A DNA stretch of 42,770 nt from Chthonomonadales bacterium (GCA_012517255.1 JAAYVH010000131.1:1-42770); one strand, 5' to 3'; counted from the first letter of the stretch, positions 15,666 through 24,906 are shown. The notes: generated by a model not told the origin, from the letters alone. Numbers and translations: made by a program.

Positions 15666-16445
15666 ATGTGGTCTCTCGATGCGCTGCTGCGGATACTGCT
15701 CGAGCCCGTCGGCTACCTTAGAGAACGCCGCGAGGATTGCGCTTTCTCTGCGGTTGCATCGTTCTGCATGATCCACGCCGTCGTACTCACCGTGGTGGGT
15801 TTCGTTGGTGGCCTGATGGGACTCATTGCCTCCGGCGACGGGCCTTCCACCACGGTTGAGATTGCGCGAACGCTCAGCGTAATGGCGCTCTACGCCTCGG
15901 CTGCGGCGATCGCGTCCTTTGCCGGCACCGTCGCTGTTGCAGCGCTCATGCATCCGCTGGTGCTGCTGGTTGGCGGACGCAGGGGCTACCAGGCGACGTA
16001 TGGTGCGGTTGTCTACTCCCTGGCGCCTGTCTCGCTGCTTGTCGTGCTCGCGCTCTATGTCGCCGAACTGATGCCCGGGAGCCCATCCGGGCAAGCCGCC
16101 GCGCGTTGGCTCTGTGCCGCGGGGGTTGTCTGGTCGCTGGGACTGTTCGCGGTGGCCATCAACCAGATGCAGGCGCTCGCGCCTGTCGGCGGCATTCTGG
16201 TAGCCGCCGTGCCGATCGCCGCTGTGGCTGCCGGCGTCGTCTGGATGGCTCAGACTCAGCTCGACCGGACGACACCGACCTCTGCCGAGAACCCCTGGCG
16301 GTTCACCATTCGCATGCCGATGCGCGGACTGCTTCCGGGACTGAGCGCCGGCAAGCCTGCCACACGGACAGAAACGTCACCAAGAGCCGGCGTACGTCCT
16401 AAGGCAGGACAACGGCGCGCAATGCCTCACCGGCCCGCCCGGTAG
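15666..16445 (+). CDS. Yip1-family integral membrane protein
   Basis: A polytopic membrane protein of 259 residues. The opening MWSLDALLRILLEPVGYLRERRED matches the start of Yip1-domain proteins, and five hydrophobic helices follow (beginning near FCMIHAVVLTVVGFVG, VMALYASAAAIASFAG, VVYSLAPVSLLVVLALYV, CAAGVVWSLGLFAVAI and ILVAAVPIAAVAAGVV). GRRGYQATYGAVVYSLAP is a typical Yip1 signature loop. The C-terminal 45 residues are basic and cytosolic. A longer reading from 15543 adds 41 residues of unlikely composition; neither start has a strong ribosome binding site. Its end overlaps the convergent alcohol dehydrogenase gene by 47 bases. Function of bacterial Yip1 proteins is unknown. Confidence 0.8.
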   Translation: MWSLDALLRILLEPVGYLRERREDCAFSAVASFCMIHAVVLTVVGFVGGLMGLIASGDGPSTTVEIARTLSVMALYASAAAIASFAGTVAVAALMHPLVLLVGGRRGYQATYGAVVYSLAPVSLLVVLALYVAELMPGSPSGQAAARWLCAAGVVWSLGLFAVAINQMQALAPVGGILVAAVPIAAVAAGVVWMAQTQLDRTTPTSAENPWRFTIRMPMRGLLPGLSAGKPATRTETSPRAGVRPKAGQRRAMPHRPAR

Positions 16446-17418
16446 CGATCAGCGCATCCTCTGCGTCCTCCAGCGCATAGCGACGCATGGGGAGTTCCGC
16501 GAAGTCAACCCGGCGACTGGCAAGCAAATCCACGGCCTCGACGATCGTCTCATGGGAGCGGCGAGAGAACACGACGGTCAGTTCCCGGCGCCGCGCGATG
16601 GACATGTCGAAGGTGATTCGCTCATCTCTCGGAATGCCCACGACGACTATTCGCCCGCCCGGTCGGGCCAGGCGGACCGCCTGATCCAGAGCCGCGCTGT
16701 CACCCGAGCATTCGAGCACGATGTCCGCTTCGTACCCACGCTGCACAAGCTCTAGATAGGAGGCAGCAACCTGGTGCACGCCCCTATGCACAGGCAGGGT
16801 CTGCCGTGCCGCGACGGGCTCCACCATCGTGATCTCGCCGGCCCGGCGGGCCTGAGAGAGCACGAGGCATCCCATTCCGATGACGCCTGCGCCAAGGATG
16901 CAGATCGTGTGCCCCGGCTGCGGATCGGCCAGACGAACAGCATGCATGGAGACGCCAAGCGGCTCAGCCAGCGCTCCCTCCTCAAAGCTCAGGATGTCGG
17001 GCATCACAGCCAGAGCCGATATCGGACAGGCTATGTACTCGGCCAGTGCACCGTCCACGGGCGGGAAACTCGGGAAACGGACGTTGCGGCATATGTTGCC
17101 GCGACCGGCCTGGCATAGGTCACACGTCCCGCACGGCCAGCTCGGCTCGACGGCGACGCGCGCGCTGACATCCAAACCGGGCCTGCTCGGCTCTACCCCC
17201 GGGCCAAACGCGACGATCTCGCCTGCGAACTCGTGGCCCTGTATGATCGGTCGGTCTGGCGCAACGCCGCCCGCGTGGCCGTCCACATACATGCGCCAAT
17301 CGGATGGACAGATGCACACTGCCCGAACGCGGACCAACGCCTCGCCCGGCCCCGGCTTCGGAGCGGGGACGTCCTCGATACGGACATCCCGCGCTCCGTG
17401 AAGACGTGCGGCCCTCAT
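16399..17418 (-). CDS. Zinc-dependent medium-chain alcohol dehydrogenase
   Basis: A 339-residue MDR-superfamily dehydrogenase of the sorbitol/threonine dehydrogenase type, acting in the cytoplasm with NAD(P). Catalytic zinc ligands are seen at C37 and GHE (61-63); the structural zinc site is C96, C99, C102 and C110 (CGTCDLCQAGRGNIC). The Rossmann motif is GAGVIGMG. It is the last gene of the pentose operon, 57 bases after the isomerase, so its substrate may be a sugar or sugar alcohol feeding the pathway. The ATG at 17418 aligns with the family start, but has no clear ribosome binding site; a TTG at 17451 and a GTG between are alternatives. Confidence 0.9.
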   Translation of the reverse strand: MRAARLHGARDVRIEDVPAPKPGPGEALVRVRAVCICPSDWRMYVDGHAGGVAPDRPIIQGHEFAGEIVAFGPGVEPSRPGLDVSARVAVEPSWPCGTCDLCQAGRGNICRNVRFPSFPPVDGALAEYIACPISALAVMPDILSFEEGALAEPLGVSMHAVRLADPQPGHTICILGAGVIGMGCLVLSQARRAGEITMVEPVAARQTLPVHRGVHQVAASYLELVQRGYEADIVLECSGDSAALDQAVRLARPGGRIVVVGIPRDERITFDMSIARRRELTVVFSRRSHETIVEAVDLLASRRVDFAELPMRRYALEDAEDALIATGRAGEALRAVVLP

Positions 17419-17475
17419 CGCGTGAAGCGTGGCCACTAATGGGACAGCCAACGTGCCGAGGCCATTGCCTGCCGC

Positions 17476-18888
17476 CTACCCGCCATGATGGTAGACATCC
17501 CACCCGAGGTACGTGCCCATGGCCTCCGCCAGCGCATCGGCGACCGTGGCATGCGCAGCGGCCACATGGTGCTCGAACCCCATGTCGCAGATGTACCGCA
17601 GCAGCGCCTGCAGGTCGGGGATCTCGGCAACGCCGGCGCCGCCGAATGTATCGAGCGGATCGTCGGTGAACTCTCCCTCGCCGACATAGGCCACGACCGA
17701 GCCTTCGAGATCATCGGTAGCAACCCGGCAGAAGGTGAACGGACCGCTCTTGATGCGACCGACGATCGTGCCGCAGGTGTTCTCGATCCCCACCGTGCCG
17801 CCGATGATGTCCTGCACGCTCATGCGCGCACAGCTCATGCACGACCGCGGGATGTTGCTGCAGTGGAACAGGACGCACTTGTCGGGATCCGTTCCGTAGT
17901 TATTGTTCCAGTCGAGCAGCGCCGCCGGGACGCCTGCCGCGAGGGTCAGAGCATACATGCCGATCGCGCCGGTCACATCCACCTCACAGGCGCTCGGCAT
18001 GAGACGGTCGCTCATCATGCTCATGATCGTGCAGGGCACCACGCCGTAGAACTCCTCCATGGCGGTCCAGCACTGAATGGCGGTCGCGACGAGGCCGTTC
18101 TCGGCGGCCCACTCCTCGATGACAACGCCGAGCTTGGCCATCTTGAGCAGCGCTGCGTCGGGAATGCCCGATGTGTCCACATACTCGCGCACTGCCTTGA
18201 GCTTGGCCTGCACCGAAGAGGCGGAATCGTCCAGCTTGCCGGCTTTGCCCATGACCTCGTACAGGTCAATCGGCTCGACGGATATGCCGTTGGCCTCCAG
18301 GATCTTCTCGCTGAAGCGAACCGTGGCGAAGGCGGCAGGTCGCGCGCCTACCGCGCCGATGCGGGCTCCGCGAAGTCCGCGAACGACCCTGCACGTCGCC
18401 GCGAATCGGCGAAGATCGTCGCGAAATGCCGGCGAGGTCGGCGCTACGGTGTGCAGGTCGGTGAGCGAGTAGTCGATGCCGTACTGCGTGAGGTTGTTGC
18501 ACACGGACATCTTGCCGCAGAAGCTGTCGCGCCGGTCCTTGATCGTCATACGCCCCGCGGCATCGGGATAGGCCTGAATGAGCACTGGCACATTCAGGTC
18601 CGCCATTCGTATCGCTTCGGCGACGCCCCGCTCATCGCCGAAGTTCGGGAGCGTCACGAGGATGCCGTCAATCTCGTCGGCATGCCTCTTAAAGAGCTCG
18701 GCGCACCTGGCTGCGTGCGCCCGAGTCTCCACCGAACCGAAGGGAGTGTCGTCCGGAGTCAGCGCGACCGCGCCGATCCCCTGATCCTGGAGCACCGAGA
18801 GCACCTCGCGGCGACCTTCCTCGCACAGGTGATCGGGGAAGAAGCCCCGGTTGCCGACGATAACCCCCAGAGTGGTCTGTCTATTCAT
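17476..18888 (-). CDS. L-fucose/L-arabinose isomerase-family sugar isomerase
   Basis: A 470-residue aldose-ketose isomerase of the FucI/AraA fold. Family marks are the early GNRGFFPDHLCEEGR, the segment VATAIQCWTAMEEFYGVVPC, CEVDVTGAIGMYAL (the Glu of this motif is expected in the metal site), and DWNNNYG followed by VLFHCSNIP. In this operon it sits between the ribulokinase/epimerase pair and a dehydrogenase, the place normally held by AraA, so it probably makes L-ribulose from L-arabinose, or an equivalent pentulose. Motif content is closer to the fucose-isomerase-like group than to classic AraA. The ATG at 18888 is set by a GGAGGT site at 18895-18900; the frame extends 21 bases further without support. 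Confidence 0.9.
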   Translation of the reverse strand: MNRQTTLGVIVGNRGFFPDHLCEEGRREVLSVLQDQGIGAVALTPDDTPFGSVETRAHAARCAELFKRHADEIDGILVTLPNFGDERGVAEAIRMADLNVPVLIQAYPDAAGRMTIKDRRDSFCGKMSVCNNLTQYGIDYSLTDLHTVAPTSPAFRDDLRRFAATCRVVRGLRGARIGAVGARPAAFATVRFSEKILEANGISVEPIDLYEVMGKAGKLDDSASSVQAKLKAVREYVDTSGIPDAALLKMAKLGVVIEEWAAENGLVATAIQCWTAMEEFYGVVPCTIMSMMSDRLMPSACEVDVTGAIGMYALTLAAGVPAALLDWNNNYGTDPDKCVLFHCSNIPRSCMSCARMSVQDIIGGTVGIENTCGTIVGRIKSGPFTFCRVATDDLEGSVVAYVGEGEFTDDPLDTFGGAGVAEIPDLQALLRYICDMGFEHHVAAAHATVADALAEAMGTYLGWDVYHHGG

Positions 18889-18948
18889 TGCTCTACCTCC
18901 ATCCGGCATGGGCCGGTGTATTCATGACTCTGTTATGCTGCCGCTGCA

Positions 18949-19650
18949 TCATGCATTTCCGCGTCCCTGCCCATAGTAGGCGCCGGGTCCGTGCTTGCGA
19001 AGGAAGTGCCGGTCGCGCAGATGAGCGGGTATGGACTGCACTTCGGCACGAAGGCGCTCGGTGAGCACGGCCATCCGAGCGACCTGCTCCAGCACGATGC
19101 TGTTTTCGACGGCCTGGCGGGCTGAGCGTCCCCAGGTGAACGGGCCGTGGCCTCCAACGAGCACGCCGGGTACGTCCATCGGCGAGAGATCATCGAAAGC
19201 GTGCACGATTGCGCGACCCGTGGCCGCCTCGTAGTCGCCTTCAATATCATCCAGGCTGAGCGGCGCGGTGACGGGCACAGCCCCCCGAAAGTTGTCGGCA
19301 TGCGTGGTGCCATAGCACGGCAGACTCCGCCAGGCTTGCGCCCACGCCGTGGCATAGGTGGAATGTGTGTGCACCACGCCGCAGACCTCGGGCCATGCCC
19401 GGTACAGCTCGAGGTGGGTCGGCGTGTCGGACGAAGGGCTGAAATCGCCTTCCACAACCCTCCCATCGAGCGCAACCACCACCATCTGCTCGGGCAACAT
19501 CTTCTCGTAGGCAACGCCGCTCGGCTTTATCACAATGTGGCCGGTCTCGGGATCGCGGGCGCTGACATTGCCCCACGTGAGAATGACCAGTCCGGCGTCC
19601 TTCAACGCCAGATTGGCGTCGCACACCTCGATCTTGAGCTTGTGGAGCAT
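18949..19650 (-). CDS. araD: L-ribulose-5-phosphate 4-epimerase
   Basis: A 233-residue class-II-aldolase-fold epimerase converting L-ribulose 5-phosphate to D-xylulose 5-phosphate, which enters the pentose phosphate pathway. Conserved features are LTWGNVSAR, IKPSGVAYE, the SSDTPTHLELY segment with D75, and the zinc ligands H94 and H96 (VVHTHSTYA) and H168 (GGHGPFTWG). The closing HFLRKHGPGAYYGQ is typical of AraD. It lies 19 bases downstream of the ribulokinase and 60 bases upstream of the isomerase, in one operon. The ATG has a GGAAGG site. Length matches the family. Confidence 0.95.
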   Translation of the reverse strand: MLHKLKIEVCDANLALKDAGLVILTWGNVSARDPETGHIVIKPSGVAYEKMLPEQMVVVALDGRVVEGDFSPSSDTPTHLELYRAWPEVCGVVHTHSTYATAWAQAWRSLPCYGTTHADNFRGAVPVTAPLSLDDIEGDYEAATGRAIVHAFDDLSPMDVPGVLVGGHGPFTWGRSARQAVENSIVLEQVARMAVLTERLRAEVQSIPAHLRDRHFLRKHGPGAYYGQGRGNA

Positions 19651-19669
19651 ATCGGACCGCCCTTCCGCG

Positions 19670-21343
19670 CTAGGCCGTCGCGCGCTGTTTGATGTCTAGC
19701 AGCTTCTTCATGATGTCGCCCAACGAATCGGAGTGACCCGCTATGCCGAAGCTGTCGTGAAGCCGCTTGTAGAGCGCGTACAGCTCCGCATAGACCGCCT
19801 GCCGCCCTGCGTCGGGCCGGTAGGTCGCCGAGACGGAGCTGGCCATGGCGGCCTGGGCAGTCTCCGTGTCGGGATAGGCTCCTGCCGCGACCGCGCCGAA
19901 GATCGCCGCGCCCAGCGCGCATGTCTGCGACGACCTGGTCACGCTGATGGGCTGCCCCTCGACGTCGGCGTAGATCTGCATGAGCAGCGGGTTCTTCTCG
20001 GCGATTCCTCCGCAAGCGATGGTCTGCTCGATGGGTACGCCGTACTCGCGCATGCGGTTCAGGATCGTGTGGGCGCCGAATGCCGTGGCCTCGATGAGCG
20101 CCCTGTAGATCTCGGCCCGCGTCGTGTGCAGAGTCTGTCCGACAAGCAGGCCGGTCAGGCGAGCGTCCACAAGGATCGTGCGGTTACCGTTGTTCCAGTC
20201 GAGCGCAAGAAGACCGCTCTGACCCGGACTCAGTTCGGATGCCTGACGCGTCAGCGTGTCGTGGAGCTCGGGTCCCGCCTCGCAGACATCGGTCACGAAC
20301 CAGTTGAAAATGTCGCCGACCGCCGATTGACCCGCTTCGATGCCCCAGTATCCGGGCACCACGGAGCCATCCACCACGCCGCACACCCCCGGAATGCTGG
20401 CTGCGTCGCTCTCACGCGGGGCGATAGTGATATCGCATGTTGAGGTTCCGATGATCTTCACCAGCGTGCCAAGCTTGACGCCGGCTCCGACGCCGCCGTA
20501 GTGCGCATCGAAGGCGCCCACAGCAACCGCAATCCCCGCCGGAAGCCCGAGCTTGCGCGCCCACTCGTCGCACAGACCTCCCGCTCGCACATCAGAGCTG
20601 TCCGCATGGTCATAGAGGCGGCTGCGAAGCGCCCCTATGGCCGGATCGAGCATGGCAAGGAACTCGGCATCGGGCAGTCCACCCCAATCCGCCGCATACA
20701 TGGCCTTATGGCCGGCTGCGCACACGCTCCTCTTGAGGCGCGCGGGATTGGTCTCGCCGACGAGCAGCGCCGGTATGTAGTCACAGAACTCCACCCAGCT
20801 ATGGGCCGCGTCGAACACCTCACGATCGACGTTCAGGCAATGCCATATCTTGGAGAAGAACCACTCCGATGAGTAGGTGCCGCCGCAGCGCTGCAGGTAC
20901 TGTGGACGATTCGCCGAGGCGATCTCCGTGATGCGCTCCGCCTCGGCCATACCGGAGTGATCTTTCCAGAGCCAGGCCATGGCGTTGAGATTCCCGGCGA
21001 AACGCGGATCCATGCAGAGCGGCGTGCCCGCGGCGTCCACGGGAATGGGGGTGCTGCCCGTCGTATCCACGCCGATACCGATCACCTGTTCGGGCGAGAA
21101 CCCGGGACGCGATTTGGCGATGGCCAGCGCCGCCGGGATGCAGCCAAGCAGCCCTTCGTGGTAGTCGGCGGGATCCTGTCGCGCCACGTGCGGGTTGTCC
21201 GGATCCGAGATCACCCCGCGTTCGCCTCGTGTGTAATCGTGGACGGCGGTTGCCACCTCCTCGCCGGTCTCTACGTCTACGATAAGGGCGCGCACCGAGT
21301 TGGTGCCGAAATCAACGCCAATGGCGTACCGTGACGTCTCCAT
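19670..21343 (-). CDS. araB: Ribulokinase
   Basis: A 557-residue FGGY-family sugar kinase that phosphorylates L-ribulose with ATP. Seen are the N-terminal phosphate-binding motif GVDFGTNSVRAL (9-20), GIGVDTTGSTPIPVD, AVGAFDAHYGGVGAG, GTSTCDI, and the C-terminal CGGIAEKNPLLMQIYADV segment with the ADP-binding signature. The DTTGSTP motif and length are characteristic of AraB rather than xylulokinase. The start at 21343 aligns with the family and has a GGGAGAG site; 18 extra upstream codons are not supported. It is the first gene of the minus-strand operon araB, araD, isomerase, dehydrogenase, and is divergent from a PQQ-like lipoprotein gene across a 179-base gap that should hold both promoters. 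Confidence 0.95.
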   Translation of the reverse strand: METSRYAIGVDFGTNSVRALIVDVETGEEVATAVHDYTRGERGVISDPDNPHVARQDPADYHEGLLGCIPAALAIAKSRPGFSPEQVIGIGVDTTGSTPIPVDAAGTPLCMDPRFAGNLNAMAWLWKDHSGMAEAERITEIASANRPQYLQRCGGTYSSEWFFSKIWHCLNVDREVFDAAHSWVEFCDYIPALLVGETNPARLKRSVCAAGHKAMYAADWGGLPDAEFLAMLDPAIGALRSRLYDHADSSDVRAGGLCDEWARKLGLPAGIAVAVGAFDAHYGGVGAGVKLGTLVKIIGTSTCDITIAPRESDAASIPGVCGVVDGSVVPGYWGIEAGQSAVGDIFNWFVTDVCEAGPELHDTLTRQASELSPGQSGLLALDWNNGNRTILVDARLTGLLVGQTLHTTRAEIYRALIEATAFGAHTILNRMREYGVPIEQTIACGGIAEKNPLLMQIYADVEGQPISVTRSSQTCALGAAIFGAVAAGAYPDTETAQAAMASSVSATYRPDAGRQAVYAELYALYKRLHDSFGIAGHSDSLGDIMKKLLDIKQRATA

Positions 21344-21522
21344 GACGGCTGTTCTCTCCCTTTCTCGGACTGGCGCCGGTGCGCTCGAAGGCGCCATGGC
21401 GCTTCATGCTTGTCTCGGGATTGGCTTCGCCGGCGCCTGCCGCTGTTCCTGCAGGATTCCGCCGGATGATTCGGCGCTGTGGTACACTCACGCCTGTGAA
21501 TAAACTATCCGGAGGTCGTTTG

Positions 21523-22803
21523 ATGCGATACACGGCTACGCTCGCCGCAGCCGCGATTACCATCCTGTGCCTGACGGCATGTCAGCGCGCTTCAACCGGC
21601 GCCGCAGCCACCGTGGGGGCCGGCTCTGCCGCCGTGGAGTCTCAGACGCCCACCACAGGCGGCAGCGACTGGCCGCGATTCCTTGGCCCCAGGGGCGACG
21701 GCATCTCGCCGGAGAAGGGGATAAACAAGAACTGGGCCGCCAAGCCGCCCAAAGCGCTCTGGAAGGTGGACCTGGGCGATGACGGATATGCCGGGCCTTC
21801 CGTCGCCAACGGCAAGGTGTTCATCATCGACCACTCCGGCAGCAAGGACATCGTGCGCGCGCTCGATCTGAAGACGGGCGCAGAGGTCTGGAAATACGCC
21901 TACGAGGATGCGTCGAGCTCCAACTACGGCTTCGCCCGCTCGACCCCAACCGTCGCCGGCGGCAAGGTCTATACGATCAGCCGGCTGGGCAACGTGAACT
22001 GCCTCGACGAAGCCACCGGCAAACTGATCTGGTCTCGCAACGTGTGCAACGACTTCGGCACCGAGCGGCCGGGATGGGATCTGGCCGGGTCGCCTGTCAT
22101 AGACGGCGACCGTGTTCTGCTGGCGATCGGCGGCAAGAACGCCGCCATCGTGGGACTGCATAAGGAGACGGGCGAGACGCTCTTTCAGGGCGGCGGCGAC
22201 ACCGTGACCGGCTACGCGACGCCGGTCATCGCGACGATCAACGGCGTCAAGCAGTACGTCACGTTTGCGGCCAAGGGGGCCATGGGCGTGGATGCCGCGA
22301 GCGGAGCCCGGCTCTGGTTCGCTCCGTGGGAGACATCCTACGATGTCAACGCCGCCACGCCCATCGTCATCGGCAACGCGGTGTTCCTGACTTCGAACTA
22401 TGGCGTCGGTTGTGGCGTTTTCGATATCGGCCCGAACGGCACGACCCAGCGGTGGAAAGCTCGGCATATCACCTCGCACTTCAACACGCCGGTGCTCTGG
22501 CAGGGAATGATCTACGGCATCGGCGACCCCGGGTTCCTGTCGTGTGTGGACCCCAAGACCGGTGATCTGAAGTGGAGGCAGTCGGGCTTCGAGAAGGGCG
22601 GGCTGATGCTCGTGGATGGCGTGCTCATCGCCCTTGACGGGCGGACCGGAGCCTGTGTCATGGTCAAGGCGGCTCCGGACAGCTACCAGGAGCTAGGCCG
22701 CTTCACGCCGTTGGGCGGCCAGAGCTGGACGGCGCCCATCGTCGCTCAGGGCAGACTCATTGTGCGCAACAAGCAGGCCATCGCGTGCTTCGACCTGAAG
22801 TGA
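21523..22803 (+). CDS. PQQ-like beta-propeller lipoprotein
   Basis: A 426-residue exported lipoprotein with a lipobox LTAC at about residues 17-20. The mature part begins with DWPRFLGPRGDGISPE, the usual opening of secreted PQQ-like propellers in planctomycetes and armatimonads, and then shows repeated blades: ALDLKTGAEVWKY, CLDEATGKLIWSR, GLHKETGETLF, VDAASGARLWF and VDPKTGDLKWR. Each has the form D..TG...W of BamB/PQQ repeats. The catalytic residues of quinoprotein dehydrogenases are not evident, so it is likely a binding or scaffolding protein. The start has a strong GGAGGT site (21511-21516). The ABM-domain gene follows after 39 bases. Confidence 0.92.
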   Translation: MRYTATLAAAAITILCLTACQRASTGAAATVGAGSAAVESQTPTTGGSDWPRFLGPRGDGISPEKGINKNWAAKPPKALWKVDLGDDGYAGPSVANGKVFIIDHSGSKDIVRALDLKTGAEVWKYAYEDASSSNYGFARSTPTVAGGKVYTISRLGNVNCLDEATGKLIWSRNVCNDFGTERPGWDLAGSPVIDGDRVLLAIGGKNAAIVGLHKETGETLFQGGGDTVTGYATPVIATINGVKQYVTFAAKGAMGVDAASGARLWFAPWETSYDVNAATPIVIGNAVFLTSNYGVGCGVFDIGPNGTTQRWKARHITSHFNTPVLWQGMIYGIGDPGFLSCVDPKTGDLKWRQSGFEKGGLMLVDGVLIALDGRTGACVMVKAAPDSYQELGRFTPLGGQSWTAPIVAQGRLIVRNKQAIACFDLK

Positions 22804-22842
22804 TAACGACTGTCGGCATTTGACAACCATCGGGAGGATCGC

Positions 22843-23142
22843 ATGATCGTCGTGGCGGGGAGCGTCCCCATCAAGCCGGACAAGATCGGTGAACTGCGCA
22901 CGGCCGCGGCCGCGGTATGCGCAGCTACACGCGCCGAAAAGGGCTGCATCGGCTACGATTTCAGCCTGGACATGGAGAATCCGACGGTTATGCGCATCTT
23001 CGAGCAGTGGGAGTCTGCCGCCGATCTGGATGCCCATCTCGGCCAGCCGCACACGCAGGCATTCCTCGGAAAGCTCGGCGAACTGGCCGCCGGCGCATCC
23101 GAGGTCAAGCGCTACGTTGTTGCGGCTGTCGAGCCTCTCTAG
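22843..23142 (+). CDS. ABM-domain protein (putative quinol monooxygenase)
   Basis: A 99-residue ferredoxin-like dimeric alpha/beta-barrel protein. The pattern MIVVAGSVPIKPDKIGEL, EKGCIGYDFSLDMENPTVMRIFEQWES and AHLGQPHTQAFLGKL is that of the antibiotic biosynthesis monooxygenase family (YgiN-like). Members oxidise quinols or act in detoxification, often without a cofactor. It lies 39 bases after the propeller lipoprotein with its own CGGGAGG site, so the two are probably co-transcribed. Its real substrate is not known. It ends six bases before the convergent DUF1080 gene. Confidence 0.92.
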   Translation: MIVVAGSVPIKPDKIGELRTAAAAVCAATRAEKGCIGYDFSLDMENPTVMRIFEQWESAADLDAHLGQPHTQAFLGKLGELAAGASEVKRYVVAAVEPL

Positions 23143-23148
23143 AGTCTG

Positions 23149-23886
23149 CTAGAGCTTCCGCAATCGGATGTTGCGATAGGCGGCGCGGGTCTGGTAGGTT
23201 GCCAGACCCAGCGGCGTCGAGCGGGATATCTCCCCATGCCGCAGGCTGATCCTGCGTCCCTCGATGCCGACGTCGACGATCTGCCTGTCGTCGAGCCACG
23301 CCTGCAGCCTCCTGGCCGTCACGCGCATGCGGACGCCGAACCACTTTCCCTCGGGGAAGGCGATCCATGTCGTGGTCTCGTTCTCCGAGGCGTCCATGCC
23401 GTCAATGCTGGAGATGCCCACGGTGCCGCCGCCCCACCCGCCCAGAACGAGCGTTGCGTGGCTATCGCCGACGGGAAACGTGAGACCGCACGCAAAGTCA
23501 TGCCCCTCGATCTTCATGAACTCCAGCGCCACTTCATAGTCGGAGGTCGGCACGGGGCCGGCGTAGTGGATACCGCTCAACGTCGCGCCCGGCTCCACAA
23601 CGATGGCGGGCGCGCCGCCGAGATTGGCGTCTATGCGAACGTCGCCTCCCCCCGAATACTCGGTGCGTTTCCACTGCCCCATCGATCGGCCGTCGAACAG
23701 CGCCACCCACTCACCGCCGGACGGCGTCGGCAGTCTCGGCGCGAGCATGCGGTCCAGCACCCGGATCATCTCGTCCAGGATACCTATGGCTCGCTGCACC
23801 GAAGCCGGAGGGGAGTCCGTCTGCGCAATGGCCGCGCCAGGCGACATGGCGACAAGACCCGAAAGCAAGCCGAGACAGCCGAGCAT
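23149..23886 (-). CDS. Exported DUF1080 (3-keto-disaccharide hydrolase-like) protein
   Basis: A 245-residue secreted protein. The signal peptide covers about residues 1-22 (cut after GAAIA). A short helical region leads to the DUF1080 jelly roll beginning at WVALFDGRSMGQW, with YEVALEFMKIEG, WFGVRMRV and LQAWLDDRQIVDV following in the usual order. Proteins of this fold include 3-keto-glycoside hydrolases and other sugar-binding proteins. The start at 23886 is set by an AGGGAGG site seven bases before; a start 39 bases further upstream is possible but lacks one. The palindrome AGTAC-T-GTACT (23903-23913) lies just upstream and may be regulatory. Confidence 0.87.
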   Translation of the reverse strand: MLGCLGLLSGLVAMSPGAAIAQTDSPPASVQRAIGILDEMIRVLDRMLAPRLPTPSGGEWVALFDGRSMGQWKRTEYSGGGDVRIDANLGGAPAIVVEPGATLSGIHYAGPVPTSDYEVALEFMKIEGHDFACGLTFPVGDSHATLVLGGWGGGTVGISSIDGMDASENETTTWIAFPEGKWFGVRMRVTARRLQAWLDDRQIVDVGIEGRRISLRHGEISRSTPLGLATYQTRAAYRNIRLRKL

Positions 23887-24057
23887 GGAGCGCCTCCCTG
23901 AAAGTACTGTACTGGATGGTACCATGCCGTCGAGAAAGTGGCTCCCTGCACCGTCCAGAACGCAGGCGATGCGGCGGCGCGAAACCTGCAGCGCGCAAAC
24001 AGGTAGTATGGTATCGAGAGACCGGATGGCCCGGTCTGAGAAACGGAGAACTCACCT

Positions 24058-24885
24058 ATGAGCAATCGTGCGTACCGGAGCGGCCTTTCGGCGTTGCTTC
24101 TGGCAATGTCCATCGGTGCGAGCGCCGCACCCGACGCCGCCGCCATCATGAAGAAGGCGGCAGAGGCCATGAGCAAGGCGAAGACCTACCAATCGGAGTG
24201 GCGCATGGTCGTGTCCATGGGCACCATGGGATCCATGACGCTCAACATGACCATGAAAATGACGAACGATGGCAAGGCATTCGTCAAGACGGAACCCTCG
24301 GGCCAGGGCACCGGCATGATGGCGGCCGGCGCCGCCATGGCCTCGTCCACGACGGTGTCGGACGGCAAGACGATGTACATGTACATGAAGGCGATGAACT
24401 CGTACATGAAGATGCCGGTCCCGAAGGATAGCAACCCGGCCATCTCCGGTCAGTTCGGCGCCCTGAACCAGAAGGACGCCGCCTACAAGCTAGTCGGTTC
24501 CGAGTATGTTCGCGGGCGCAAATGCTACGTCATAGACGTGAAGCCGAAGATGCCGACCACCGGGCCGGGAGCCGGCATGAAGCCGACGGTCACGGCCTAC
24601 GTCGACGAGCAGACAGGGCGCCTGCGCCAGATGAAGACCAGGATGACGATGCCCGGTGGACCTCCCGGACCGAGCAACGGCCAGGGCAACCAGCAGAAGC
24701 CGACGCCGATGGTGATGACTTCCACCATGGTGCTGCTATCCGAGAAGATCAACGCGCCCATTCCGGCTTCCACGTTCAAGTTCACTCCGCCGGCGGGAGC
24801 GCGCGAGATGCAGGGCGGCATGATGGGCGGTCCCGGTGGTCCTCCGATGCGCGGACCCGGGCCAGGAGGAGCTTCGCCGCGCTAA
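24058..24885 (+). CDS. Exported methionine-rich LolA-like protein
   Basis: A 275-residue exported protein with a signal peptide ending near residue 23 (IGASAA). The segment IMKKAAEAMSKAKTYQSEWRM and the following beta strands resemble LolA/DUF2092-type carriers that bind lipid chains, with YKLVGSEYVRGRKCYVIDV in the usual later position. By my count 32 of 275 residues are methionine, and several lie in alternating patterns such as TMYMYMKAMNSYMKM. The C-terminus is Gly/Pro/Met-rich and disordered. Met-rich exported proteins may bind copper or act as oxidant sinks, but here that is inference. The start follows an ACGGAGAA site. Confidence 0.85.
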   Translation: MSNRAYRSGLSALLLAMSIGASAAPDAAAIMKKAAEAMSKAKTYQSEWRMVVSMGTMGSMTLNMTMKMTNDGKAFVKTEPSGQGTGMMAAGAAMASSTTVSDGKTMYMYMKAMNSYMKMPVPKDSNPAISGQFGALNQKDAAYKLVGSEYVRGRKCYVIDVKPKMPTTGPGAGMKPTVTAYVDEQTGRLRQMKTRMTMPGGPPGPSNGQGNQQKPTPMVMTSTMVLLSEKINAPIPASTFKFTPPAGAREMQGGMMGGPGGPPMRGPGPGGASPR

Positions 24886-24906
24886 GTTGGCGTGGGGCTA
24901 GACAGA

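Noticed and set aside
17485-18927. Plus-strand open frame opposite the sugar isomerase
   Set aside because: Antisense shadow caused by GC-rich codon use; the isomerase motifs are clear on the minus strand.
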